Below are positions 7,411 through 14,203 of a DNA stretch of 64,000 bases, piece by piece. Every line of letters starts with the position of its first letter. Position 1 is the first letter of the stretch. Below the pieces are notes generated by a model. That model ran no database searches, had not been told where the DNA came from, and saw only the letters and a program-made list of their open reading frames with translations. Source of the stretch: Leptotrichia hongkongensis (GTDB lineage: Bacteria > Fusobacteriota > Fusobacteriia > Fusobacteriales > Leptotrichiaceae); NCBI RefSeq assembly GCF_007990635.1, contig NZ_AP019846.1, forward strand, positions 1,736,001-1,800,000. The letters are read 5' to 3'. The position numbers were made by a program, and so were the translations under genes.

Positions 7411-7490
7411 ATCATTTTCTCCTTTTCATTCATTGGTTGTTTTTTATTTGTGAATTTATATACGAGGACTGTACTATAAATTTCAGTCAT
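7401..7490 (-). CDS. Tiny ORF coupled to the Rha gene
   Basis: A 29-residue reading frame with a perfect AAAGGAGG seven bases before ATG 7490. Its end overlaps the start of the Rha gene (7410) in another frame, and its own ATG overlaps the stop of the 26-residue frame before it. It may be a translated leader that brings ribosomes to the Rha start, or a real micro-protein. Supported by ribosome site and overlaps only. Confidence 0.4.
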   Translation of the reverse strand: MTEIYSTVLVYKFTNKKQPMNEKEKMIWI

Positions 7491-7567
7491 ATTTCCTCCT
7501 TTGTTCTACTCTTTTTTATTTTCGCTTGCCAATACTCTATAAACTCCACAATATTTCTAGGTTTCAC
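7487..7567 (-). CDS. Tiny ORF (GTG start), possibly the tail of a decayed gene
   Basis: A 26-residue frame read from GTG 7567, VKPRNIVEFIEYWQAKIKKS then RTKEEI, ending in an ATGA overlap with the next tiny frame. The amino-acid composition looks protein-like, but there is no clear ribosome site before the GTG. A one-base shift upstream would join it to a short frame beginning MTTKYNN with AGGACA before it. A short frameshifted gene is therefore an alternative. Confidence 0.3.
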   Translation of the reverse strand: MKPRNIVEFIEYWQAKIKKSRTKEEI

Positions 7568-7610
7568 AGTTATTATATTTAGTTGTCATTGTCCTGTTTT
7601 AGTTTTTTTA

Positions 7611-8087
7611 TTAAATAAACTGCTTCAAATTCGGTCTAAAATAATTTTTCCCTTTCAGAATTTTACCATCTTCCCTGAAAATCGCTTTTCCATTTTCAAG
7701 TTTTGACATATTACTTCTGTGGACTTCCTCGAATGCTTCCATAATTAGTTCATCGTTAAACCAAGTTCTTTGTTTGTAATAATCAATTACAAAAAACTGA
7801 TTACCGTATACCCCTAATTCAAGTGTTGTGCCTATCGCTATGTAATACATATCACAAATAGCATCTAATTTCTCCACATCTGTTTCAGCTTCCAAAAATT
7901 CCTTTAGTTCTTCATCAAATAATTTATTTCTTAGTTTCATCCGTCCAATGCTTGTTGCTCCATATACTTCCTTGTTCAGGTACCTCTCCTGCCCAAAAGC
8001 CGCGTAGAACTCTTTGACAAGTTTTTTCATTTTTTCTAAATATCTTATATCCATTTTTCTTAAATCCAACATTTCTGCATTTGTCAT
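7611..8087 (-). CDS. MazG-like nucleotide pyrophosphohydrolase
   Basis: A 158-residue protein with the all-alpha NTP pyrophosphohydrolase pattern: helix, then FDEELKEFLEAETDVEKLDAI, then CDMYYIAIGTTLELG. The EExxE and ExxD acidic sets bind Mg2+ and the triphosphate. Phage MazG-like enzymes hydrolyse (d)NTPs or alarmones to favour replication. GGAGG is supplied by the end of the upstream specificity gene and the stop and start overlap, so translation is coupled. Similarity is to the superfamily, not a specific member. Confidence 0.7.
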   Translation of the reverse strand: MTNAEMLDLRKMDIRYLEKMKKLVKEFYAAFGQERYLNKEVYGATSIGRMKLRNKLFDEELKEFLEAETDVEKLDAICDMYYIAIGTTLELGVYGNQFFVIDYYKQRTWFNDELIMEAFEEVHRSNMSKLENGKAIFREDGKILKGKNYFRPNLKQFI

Positions 8088-8773
8088 TATTTAATTTCCT
8101 CCATTTTGTTAAATATCTCTTGCATGATAAATTCCTTTGCGAGTGTTGTTTTTTTAATTTCGTTTTCGATGCTATTTGAAACTATTTTAAATCCTTTGTT
8201 CAATGTTTCGAATTTCTCCATTACTTTGTCTTGAGTTTTAAGAAATGGAAGTTTTATTTCCATAAATTCAAAGTTTTGTTTTGAAATTCTCTGAACTCTT
8301 ACTCCTGTCGAATTTTTGAAAACCTGTTTTCTAAAAAACTCCGAATAATTTATATAAAATGAGACATATTCAAGATTAACCACGTCTTTGAAACTTTCTT
8401 TCAAAGTTAAAAATGCAACATAGCCATTTAATGCTACTTCTTTTAATCCAGTATATAGCACAGCTCTTCCAACGTGAATCTTGTTAAATTCCTCAAGACT
8501 TACTAAAATATCATTCCTGCTCATTTTATCTGATACTTTGAATAACTCTTCTGAAATTTTGCTTTCAATGTTTTCAACAACAATATCATATTTTCTTGAT
8601 ACATCGCTAAAGAATATTGCTGGATATCCATTTTCAATTATATCCTTTCTTCCGAAAACGTCTTTTTTACTGTTAAAATTTATATTAAATATATCAATAA
8701 GTCTTACGGTTGCAATTCCGCAAATAGACTGAATAATTTCAATTGCTTCTCTTGTGATGTCATCGAACTGCAT
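8087..8773 (-). CDS. Type I-like DNA specificity protein (single target-recognition domain)
   Basis: A 228-residue protein resembling one half of an HsdS subunit. A target-recognition domain (GYPAIFFSDVSRKYDIV... and NGYVAFLTLKESFKD...LEYVSFYIN) is followed by the conserved turn FEFMEIKLPFLKTQDKVMEKFE and a C-terminal helix. It would direct the adjacent methylase to its site, probably as a dimer since it has one recognition domain. It overlaps the methylase gene by 70 bases and has AAAGGA before its ATG. No restriction subunit is nearby, so the pair looks protective. Confidence 0.75.
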   Translation of the reverse strand: MQFDDITREAIEIIQSICGIATVRLIDIFNINFNSKKDVFGRKDIIENGYPAIFFSDVSRKYDIVVENIESKISEELFKVSDKMSRNDILVSLEEFNKIHVGRAVLYTGLKEVALNGYVAFLTLKESFKDVVNLEYVSFYINYSEFFRKQVFKNSTGVRVQRISKQNFEFMEIKLPFLKTQDKVMEKFETLNKGFKIVSNSIENEIKKTTLAKEFIMQEIFNKMEEIK

Positions 8774-9687
8774 TTTTTATTTCCTTTCAATTGTTTTTCG
8801 AATTTATCGCATATGACCCTAACCTTTTTTATGTTTCCAAGTACATCTATATCAGCCCCTAGTTCGGATTTTAGAAATATTTCAATTTCAAGGTTTTTTT
8901 CAAAACTCCTTATCCAACCTTCGGAAATAGTTTTATTGAGTTCGTCTATATTAATTTCTTCTTTTTCGACAACTTCGTGCGGAGTTTCCCATCTGAAGTT
9001 TTCGGGAATTTCAGAAATCTCATGATGTATTTGTTTTTTTGATTTGCAGTCATATATTTCCTGTTCCAGTTCTCTTGATGTTTTTTCTTTATCTACAACA
9101 ATAAAAATTACTTCTATTGTTGTATCATCAAAAGCATTTCTTATTAAGTTCAATTCAGCTAAATTATTTCCTATTAATTCCCTGAATTTTTGTTCTGTTT
9201 TTCTGTAACATACTCCAGGAAAAAGGATGTAAAATGCGAATCTTTTTGTATATTTAAGTGATTTTAAAACAAATATGTCATCAACTTTTCCACTCTTTTT
9301 CCAATCAAATTCCTTTTGTATATTCTCTTTTTCTTCATCTGTCAAACTTTTAAACTCTATTGAAAAAGGTGGATTCATTACAACGGAATCTGCTATAAAA
9401 TCATTTCTATCATAGTTAAAAAAACTTTTTATCTCTAAATCTGTATTTTTGTAATTCTGTCTTGCAGTCGATACAGATTGTTCCTGAATATCTACGCCGT
9501 ACACTTTGGAAGGGTTTATAAATTGTTCTAGTTGCCCACTTCCGATAGCACCATCAAATATTACAGGATTATCAATTTTGATATATTTTTTAACTTTTCT
9601 AGCCAAATACTGCCTTAATTCTGTCCCTGTGATGTATTCAGCAAGTTTTTTTGCAATTTTTCTGTTGTTGTGTTCCTTAAAGCTCAA
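8704..9687 (-). CDS. Phage N6-adenine DNA methyltransferase
   Basis: A 327-residue amino-methylase of the HsdM/N6_Mtase class. Motif I appears as IFDGAIGSGQLEQF (SAM binding), a VYGVDI acidic motif follows, and motif IV is the catalytic VMNPPF. The C-terminal third lacks a target-recognition domain, which the next gene (8087-8773) supplies. The start is TTG 9687 with AGGAGG six bases upstream. The M+S pair without a nuclease suggests methylation of phage DNA against host restriction or epigenetic regulation. Confidence 0.83.
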   Translation of the reverse strand: MSFKEHNNRKIAKKLAEYITGTELRQYLARKVKKYIKIDNPVIFDGAIGSGQLEQFINPSKVYGVDIQEQSVSTARQNYKNTDLEIKSFFNYDRNDFIADSVVMNPPFSIEFKSLTDEEKENIQKEFDWKKSGKVDDIFVLKSLKYTKRFAFYILFPGVCYRKTEQKFRELIGNNLAELNLIRNAFDDTTIEVIFIVVDKEKTSRELEQEIYDCKSKKQIHHEISEIPENFRWETPHEVVEKEEINIDELNKTISEGWIRSFEKNLEIEIFLKSELGADIDVLGNIKKVRVICDKFEKQLKGNKKCSSMTSQEKQLKLFSLFAELQP

Positions 9688-9697
9688 CTACTGCCTC

Positions 9698-10060
9698 CTA
9701 TAAAATTTCTATTCTTACCCCTGCATTTTCCTTATCAACTTCATAACCTAAGAATACAGGAATGATATTTTCCATATTGTCATTCTCTATCCATTCGTTT
9801 TCCTGCATTAAATCTAACGGAAGCTGTGCAACATTCACATAGTCAAATGCCCTCTTGCTGTTTCTTATGAAATAAAATCCAATTGTGTAAGGCTTTTCTT
9901 TGCCTTCTAACATTTCCCTGAATTTTATTCCTCCTTGCCACCATTCATCGGCTGTATTTTTCTTATATCTCATTACAGTTTCTGAATTTATAAGCCTTTT
10001 ACCTGTCCAACGTTTGCTGTTTTTGGAACTTGGCACATTTCCAGATATAAAAATTTTCAT
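9698..10060 (-). CDS. RusA-like Holliday junction resolvase (probable)
   Basis: A 120-residue protein beginning MKIFISGNVPSSKNSKRW, close to the RusA start in which a basic PxxKN segment follows the first strand. An acidic region (AFDYVNVAQLPLDLM...WIENDN) stands where RusA has its catalytic aspartates, and a C-terminal beta strand ends GVRIEIL. Position among phage replication genes fits resolution of recombination intermediates. The classic DxDN spacing is changed, so the assignment is at fold level. It starts in an ATGA overlap with the gene before it. Confidence 0.6.
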   Translation of the reverse strand: MKIFISGNVPSSKNSKRWTGKRLINSETVMRYKKNTADEWWQGGIKFREMLEGKEKPYTIGFYFIRNSKRAFDYVNVAQLPLDLMQENEWIENDNMENIIPVFLGYEVDKENAGVRIEIL

Positions 10061-10278
10061 TCTTGCTTTCCTCTCCCTTCTTCCAGCTTAAATTTATAAA
10101 GTTCATCAAATGAATATTCCAAAGCCTTCTGCAATTTATTTTGTGGAATCTCCCAATTAAATTGCTCTATGCTTTTTACTTTTCCACGATGACTTTTTAT
10201 AAATTTGAGCCATTCGTTTTTATCAGTCGTCTTTAATTCATTATTATCTATCTTTAGGCAGATAAGCGTTATTTTCAT
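10057..10278 (-). CDS. Small hypothetical phage protein
   Basis: A 73-residue protein of unknown family; a beta-rich start (MKITLICLKID) precedes a charged helical part. Start and stop both lie in ATGA overlaps with its neighbours, so it belongs to a tightly coupled run ending in the RusA-like gene. Confidence 0.55.
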   Translation of the reverse strand: MKITLICLKIDNNELKTTDKNEWLKFIKSHRGKVKSIEQFNWEIPQNKLQKALEYSFDELYKFKLEEGRGKQE

Positions 10279-10448
10279 TTTATCTGTTCCATTCCTCGTT
10301 TTGTGAAGAAGTTGTTATTTCGTTCCAACTCCTTCAGAAGTTCGTTATCTTCTTGTTGCAACTCTTTTAATTTCTTTTCAATAACCTTTCTTCTTCTTAA
10401 AATTTGTTTATTTCTTTTTACTAGGTCGTTTATTCTTACTGTTTTCAT
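10275..10448 (-). CDS. Small hypothetical basic coiled-coil protein
   Basis: A 57-residue gene with AGGAGG six bases before ATG 10448. After a short start it has a basic helix (RNKQILRRRKVIEKKLKEL), then QQEDNELLKELERN, a heptad-like pattern that suggests a DNA- or protein-binding helical dimer. The stop overlaps the next ATG (ATGA). The stretch TTTTAGGAGGATAGATGAA at its start is repeated almost exactly at the next gene upstream. Confidence 0.55.
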   Translation of the reverse strand: MKTVRINDLVKRNKQILRRRKVIEKKLKELQQEDNELLKELERNNNFFTKRGMEQIK

Positions 10449-10456
10449 CTATCCTC

Positions 10457-10681
10457 CTAAAATATTTCTTCCTTGAATCCATGTTTCTTTAACCATTTTC
10501 TCGAAAATTCTTTTTCTTCGTTTGTGCAGTTTGGTAAATTACATATCCCTTTGTGTACCCCTGCCCAAAAAGCCAAGTTATTTCTCGGCATATTTTTGTT
10601 ATGTTTATACATAAATTCTTTTATTTTGTTCATATCGTAAGTCAATAATACCTTCTTTAATTCGTCTTGATAACTGTTCAT
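10457..10681 (-). CDS. Small hypothetical phage protein
   Basis: A 74-residue protein of unknown family with an aromatic/cysteine core (NLAFWAGVHKGICNLPNCT) and a C-terminal helix. It shares its ribosome-site context with the 10448 gene, a sign of local duplication of the leader. It follows the cytosine methylase with an 8-base gap. Confidence 0.55.
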   Translation of the reverse strand: MNSYQDELKKVLLTYDMNKIKEFMYKHNKNMPRNNLAFWAGVHKGICNLPNCTNEEKEFSRKWLKKHGFKEEIF

Positions 10682-10689
10682 CTATCCTC

Positions 10690-12006
10690 CTAAAATATTC
10701 TAATCTGTTCCGCTACAATCCCTTGTTTTCTTCTGTGTTTCTTGAAAAACAAGTTTCTAAATATTGCTTCCAAAACTGTTACTACTATGCTATTTCCTGC
10801 CTGTTTATAAAGTTGTGCATCTGAAATTCCCACAGACTTTGCGGCATAATAGTCCATATCTCTGAATCCCATTAATCGCCAACATTCAAGCGGGGTTAGT
10901 TTTCTTATTCTGTAATCATTGTTCTGTAAAATTTTAATTCCTTCTCCCTTGTTCGTTGTAAGAGTTGGACTCAAATTAGTTCTGTATACATTTCCGTTCA
11001 TGCCTTTTCCACTTGGATTTATATTTACAACAAAATTATTTTCATGCCACGAACTCTTAGTTAAGGCTGGAACTATATTTTCTTTTATTCCGCCTTTGTT
11101 AAATCCGTGTCCTTTTTGCAAGATTTTAGGCTCAAGCCCACCACCTTGCATCGTATTGAGACAAGGGCTTATACCATCAGGGCTGTATACCCTTCCTGTG
11201 TGTGGATTTCCGCCGAAACTTTCGGTATTCTTTAGATTCCATACTTGTATTATGTAATTGTCTGTCGCTCTTGCTCCTGCTCTTGTTGTTATGGCGAACG
11301 CAGTATTGCAATTTTCGAGTTTTCTAGGCTTAAATCTTTCGCCTCTTATAAATCCGTTTCTGTTTTTTGTATCAGAAAAGCACTTTAGGTATTTTTCAGA
11401 TAAATAATACTTGTCATCTACCTTTTCCTCTAGCAAGTCTTTCATTTTAGATTTCAGTTCGACTTGCTTTGGAAATTTATAGTGCATATTCTCAAGACTG
11501 CTAACAACAAATACACGTTCTCTGTTCTGAGGTATTCCATAATCTTTAGCGTTTAACACTTCCCAGTTTGAATAATATCCCAAACTGTTTAGAAAGCTTA
11601 GCCAACACTCAAAATCTTTTATAAACTTCTTTCCAACGAGATTTTTGACATTTTCTAGCAAAAGATACTTTGGCAATGTTCCATTCTCCTTTGCTTTCAA
11701 AAGCAATCTTTCAACTTCCAAAAGCAATCCGCTTCTTGTATCTTTATTTATTCCTTTTTGATGTCCGGCAATGCTTAAATCTTGACAGGGAAATGAATAT
11801 GTAAGCAGGTCGCAATAAGGCAACTTCTCAATCTTGGAAACGTCTCCGAAGTTGTGGACTTCTCCGTGTATGGCTTCATAGCTTTTAATTGCGAACTTAT
11901 CTATCTCAGAAATTCCTATAACTTCATAATCGATTCCGATATTCCTCAATGCCATCGCTTGACTTCCAACTCCTGCGAAAAGTTCTATGACTTTAATTTT
12001 TTGCAT
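10690..12006 (-). CDS. Phage DNA cytosine-C5 methyltransferase with repeated inner modules
   Basis: A 438-residue Dcm-type enzyme transferring a methyl group from SAM to cytosine C5. Motif I LFAGVGSQ is at 9-16, the catalytic motif IV SFPCQD at 71-76, motif VI ENV at 118-120, motif VIII QNRERV at 160-165, motif IX RKLTPLECWRLMGF at 368-381 and motif X QAGNSIV at 402-408. Between VIII and IX lie about four related modules (near 232-254, 271-297, 306-330, 338-361), built on VY-SP-L-T-G-G-IL. They probably form the target-recognition region. No matching endonuclease is visible. Confidence 0.93.
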   Translation of the reverse strand: MQKIKVIELFAGVGSQAMALRNIGIDYEVIGISEIDKFAIKSYEAIHGEVHNFGDVSKIEKLPYCDLLTYSFPCQDLSIAGHQKGINKDTRSGLLLEVERLLLKAKENGTLPKYLLLENVKNLVGKKFIKDFECWLSFLNSLGYYSNWEVLNAKDYGIPQNRERVFVVSSLENMHYKFPKQVELKSKMKDLLEEKVDDKYYLSEKYLKCFSDTKNRNGFIRGERFKPRKLENCNTAFAITTRAGARATDNYIIQVWNLKNTESFGGNPHTGRVYSPDGISPCLNTMQGGGLEPKILQKGHGFNKGGIKENIVPALTKSSWHENNFVVNINPSGKGMNGNVYRTNLSPTLTTNKGEGIKILQNNDYRIRKLTPLECWRLMGFRDMDYYAAKSVGISDAQLYKQAGNSIVVTVLEAIFRNLFFKKHRRKQGIVAEQIRIF

Positions 12007-12014
12007 TTATCCTC

Positions 12015-12779
12015 CTAATATAATTCCTCAAAATCTTTTTTGTACAAATCTTTTCTTCGGCTTTCCCAGTTAAAAATATAAGTTTTGCATTTACTACGGA
12101 TTCTGTCTAATAATTTATCACTACCGTTTATGTTGAAAAAACTTGATAATTGTTTGGCATCTAAATTTGTATTTACTATCAAAGGCTTGTTATTTTCATA
12201 AATAAAATTAAGAATCATAAACATTTTTTCTTTTCCCCAGTCACTTAAAAATTCGTTTCCTAGGTCATCAAAAATTATTAATTCCGCTTTTGATAATCTT
12301 TCAAACAAAAAATCATCATTTTCATTTTCAAAACTTTTATAGCTTTTTCTGATTTCTTCCAGCAAATCAGATAACGTTATTTTATAAACAAGGTGTTTTT
12401 GATTCAAGGCATTCATTATGCAGGTTGTATAATAAGTTTTGCCAGTTCCAGGATTACCGCTCATTAATATTCCAAGCCCTTTTTGTTTGATTGTTTCAAA
12501 GTTTTTGCAATATTTCTCAAATGACTTTTTATATTCAATTTCTTCAGGCGTTTTAACTTCTGCATTTTCAAATCTTTTATGCCAATCCTGTTCCGTTAGT
12601 TTTGATAAACTCATATATTTGTAGATTTCTTGCTGTTTAAATATACCGGCTGGTATGTATTCGGTATTAATTCCAGTCATCGAATCCCTTTGAGTAGTCT
12701 GGCTTATAATCATTGTGCTTGTCAAACCCCTTTTTTTCAGTATTTCCTGTATAGTTTCTCTTATTCCCTGTGTTTGCAT
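12015..12779 (-). CDS. DnaC/IstB-type helicase loader ATPase
   Basis: A 254-residue AAA+ protein. Walker A GNPGTGKT lies near residue 108, Walker B LIIFDDLG near 173, sensor 1 VNTN near 205 and an arginine-finger region DRIRSKCK follows. It would load the replicative helicase at the phage origin. Its first 113 bases overlap the initiator gene in another frame, and AGGAGG lies 6 bases before ATG 12779. The overlap implies coupled production of initiator and loader. Confidence 0.9.
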   Translation of the reverse strand: MQTQGIRETIQEILKKRGLTSTMIISQTTQRDSMTGINTEYIPAGIFKQQEIYKYMSLSKLTEQDWHKRFENAEVKTPEEIEYKKSFEKYCKNFETIKQKGLGILMSGNPGTGKTYYTTCIMNALNQKHLVYKITLSDLLEEIRKSYKSFENENDDFLFERLSKAELIIFDDLGNEFLSDWGKEKMFMILNFIYENNKPLIVNTNLDAKQLSSFFNINGSDKLLDRIRSKCKTYIFNWESRRKDLYKKDFEELY

Positions 12780-13482
12780 TATTATTTCCTCCTAAACTGT
12801 TTTTGTAATTTTCTACCCATTCAGCTGTTGCTGTCCTCCATTCCCTTGTTTCCATTATTTCTAAAGCTTCTTTTAAGTCGCTATATAATGGAAATTCTTT
12901 TATCAGAGCTTTTAGCGGGCTTATTGTTTTTAATGATTTCCTTATTTCCTTACGATATTTTATAAATTTAAAAAGCAGTTGCTTATAGTTCTCATCTTTT
13001 TCTAATGACATCACATAACACTCAATATTGTTTAATTTTTCTTTTTTATATTTTTCTTTATATTGGGTATTTTTAATTGGGTCTTTTTCTATGGGTCTTT
13101 TTAGATTTACATTTTTGTCACTATCGGAAGTGACACCAGTGTCACCTAGGGAAGTGACATCCTTGTCACTATCATTTTTGTCATTATCAATTTTGTCACT
13201 ATTAGAATTAGCATTTTTTAAATAATAAATATTTGTCTGATTAAATCTTCTTCTCTTTTCAATTAATCCTTTTTCTTCCAGTTTTTTGATATATCTTATA
13301 ACTGTTCTTTTATCTTTTCCAATTATTTCAGCCAATTTTTCTATGCTCGGAAAACATTTTCCTTCGTTATCTGCAAATCTAGCTAGTATCATATACATTG
13401 ATTTTACTTCAAATGATAAATCTGTTCTGTCTATAAGTTCGTTTTCAATCCAAAACCAACCTCTTTTTCTTATATCTCTCAT
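12667..13482 (-). CDS. Phage replication initiator with winged-HTH N-domain
   Basis: A 271-residue protein. Residues 1-90 form a winged HTH (SFEVKSMYMILARFADNEGK, then PSIEKLAEIIGKDKRTVIRYIKKLEEKGLI) of the phage replisome-organiser type. A repetitive linker rich in S, D and K (about 92-128) is encoded by the iteron-like DNA repeats. The C-terminal part has a helical domain (about 150-225) and an Asn/Gly-rich tail. It is followed by a helicase loader, as lambda O is by P. It probably binds the repeats in its own gene and recruits the loader. Confidence 0.8.
   Translation of the reverse strand: MRDIRKRGWFWIENELIDRTDLSFEVKSMYMILARFADNEGKCFPSIEKLAEIIGKDKRTVIRYIKKLEEKGLIEKRRRFNQTNIYYLKNANSNSDKIDNDKNDSDKDVTSLGDTGVTSDSDKNVNLKRPIEKDPIKNTQYKEKYKKEKLNNIECYVMSLEKDENYKQLLFKFIKYRKEIRKSLKTISPLKALIKEFPLYSDLKEALEIMETREWRTATAEWVENYKNSLGGNNNANTGNKRNYTGNTEKKGFDKHNDYKPDYSKGFDDWN
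13115..13203. repeat. Iteron-like repeats inside the initiator gene, candidate phage origin
   Basis: TTGTCACTATC occurs at 13115-13125 and 13163-13173, as TTGTCATTATC at 13178-13188 and as TTGTCACTATT at 13193-13203. The last three start exactly 15 bases apart. Between the first two lies the perfect palindrome GTGACACCAGTGTCAC (13130-13145) and a further GTGACA (13154-13159). A very AT-rich stretch follows (13200-13300). Repeats plus an AT-rich segment in the initiator gene is the layout of the lambda origin. Confidence 0.7.
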
Positions 13483-13507
13483 ATTTATTCTTCCTTTATT
13501 TTTTATT

Positions 13508-13535
13508 TTGACTTTTCCATAATTTGTGATATAAT
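13508..13535 (+). promoter_or_regulatory. Plus-strand promoter of a short RNA
   Basis: TTGACT (13508-13513), 16 bases, TATAAT (13530-13535). It points into the terminated short RNA at about 13541-13625, away from the initiator gene. The overlapping GTGATATAATATAATCAC palindrome could bind a regulator or polymerase in both directions. Confidence 0.7.
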
Positions 13536-13540
13536 ATAAT

Positions 13541-13625
13541 CACTCTGGGGTAACCCCTAAGGGAACTTATTCAAAATATAAAACAAAACGATGACAAATT
13601 GGGCTGGATTTTTCCAGTCTTTTTT
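13541..13625 (+). ncRNA. Predicted short RNA, candidate type I antitoxin
   Basis: Bounded by the promoter at 13508-13535 and a terminator whose stem is 13602-13607/13614-13619 with a T run at 13620-13625. It has no convincing reading frame. Two segments are complementary to the downstream peptide mRNA: 13566-13579 (CTTATTCAAAATAT) to 13662-13675, which includes the start of the ribosome site, and 13552-13563 (AACCCCTAAGGG) to 13777-13788 near the mRNA 3' end. An own hairpin forms from GGGGTAACCCC. Start and end are inferred from signals only. Confidence 0.55.
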
Positions 13626-13633
13626 GTTATAAT
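13602..13633 (+). promoter_or_regulatory. Terminator joined to an extended -10 promoter
   Basis: The hairpin and T run that end the short RNA run directly into TGTTATAAT (13625-13633), a TGnTATAAT extended -10 box that would start the peptide mRNA near 13640. The 20 bases 13614-13633 are identical to 61073-61092, where they lie next to an IS-like end, so this block may be IS-derived. Confidence 0.55.
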
Positions 13634-13686
13634 TGTTCTACGCGAGTTTCATCGGCTCGCAATATTTTGAATAAGGAGGTAGTGAG

Positions 13687-13749
13687 ATGGTAGATTTCAT
13701 TGCGATATTTATTCTTTTTGTAATTATTTATTACAGCTTGAATAGATAG
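13687..13749 (+). CDS. 20-residue hydrophobic peptide, candidate type I toxin
   Basis: AAGGAGG lies seven bases before ATG 13687 and the frame ends in TAG. The peptide MVDFIAIFILFVIIYYSLNR is one membrane-spanning segment with a short basic end, like IbsC, TisB or Fst toxins that insert into the inner membrane. The 5' leader has a GCGAG/CTCGC hairpin (13641-13659), and the 14 bases ending at the ribosome site can pair with the upstream short RNA. A terminator follows at 13793-13815. It stands alone on the plus strand within a minus-strand operon. Toxicity is inferred, not shown. Confidence 0.58.
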   Translation: MVDFIAIFILFVIIYYSLNR

Positions 13750-13792
13750 GACATGAATTTCACCTCTACTCCTCTACCCTTAGGGGTTTTTG

Positions 13793-13815
13793 CACTTCAT
13801 TTGAAGTGTTTTTTT
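13793..13815 (+). terminator. Terminator of the small peptide transcript
   Basis: CACTTC (13793-13798, after G) pairs with GAAGTG (13803-13808) around ATTT, followed by seven T. It lies just after the CCCTTAGGGG segment that is complementary to the upstream short RNA. Confidence 0.8.
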
Positions 13816-13823
13816 ATTACTTT

Positions 13824-14015
13824 TCAATTTTCTTTTCTACTTTCAATTAAATTAGATAAATTCTTTATATTGAAATTCGGCACAAAATTTCCACTCATTG
13901 TGTTATATGCCCAATTTATCTCTTCCTGCGTATATCCCATTTTTCTTAATTCGAGAAAAGAGCCAAATAGCTGTGCTAAAAAATCTATCCCTTCTTCAAA
14001 TTTTTTATTGTCCAT
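13824..14015 (-). CDS. Small hypothetical phage protein
   Basis: A 63-residue protein of unknown family (MDNKKFEEGIDFLAQLFGSF...). AAAGGAG lies six bases before the ATG. It precedes the initiator on the minus strand but is separated from it by the plus-strand RNA/peptide module. Confidence 0.55.
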   Translation of the reverse strand: MDNKKFEEGIDFLAQLFGSFLELRKMGYTQEEINWAYNTMSGNFVPNFNIKNLSNLIESRKEN

Positions 14016-14104
14016 TTAATACTCCTTTATTTCGTTTTTACCCCCTTTTGAGTTATAATAATATCGCCAAATAAAATTAAATACACAAGAAAGGAGGTGT
14101 TATT

Positions 14105-14203
14105 ATGCTTATTCCTAAAAATTTATTTGATGTAACAAAATTATTTTTATTTTATTTGTTCAAAAAAGGTTATGATAAAACTTTCAAAAAGAACTCCAAA
14201 TAA
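14105..14203 (+). CDS. 32-residue plus-strand peptide with its own signals
   Basis: AAAGGAGG lies seven bases before ATG 14105. A TATAAT about 50 bases upstream and a terminator at 14219-14249 frame it as a separate plus-strand unit. The peptide has an amphipathic or hydrophobic middle (VTKLFLFYLFKKGY) and a basic tail. It lies antisense to the 3' part of the 14147-14404 gene. It may be a second small membrane-active peptide; function unknown. Confidence 0.48.
   Translation: MLIPKNLFDVTKLFLFYLFKKGYDKTFKKNSK

Noticed and set aside
10919-11257. 112-codon plus-strand frame opposite the cytosine methylase
   Set aside because: It is the mirror of conserved methylase sequence, with no ribosome site and no promoter.
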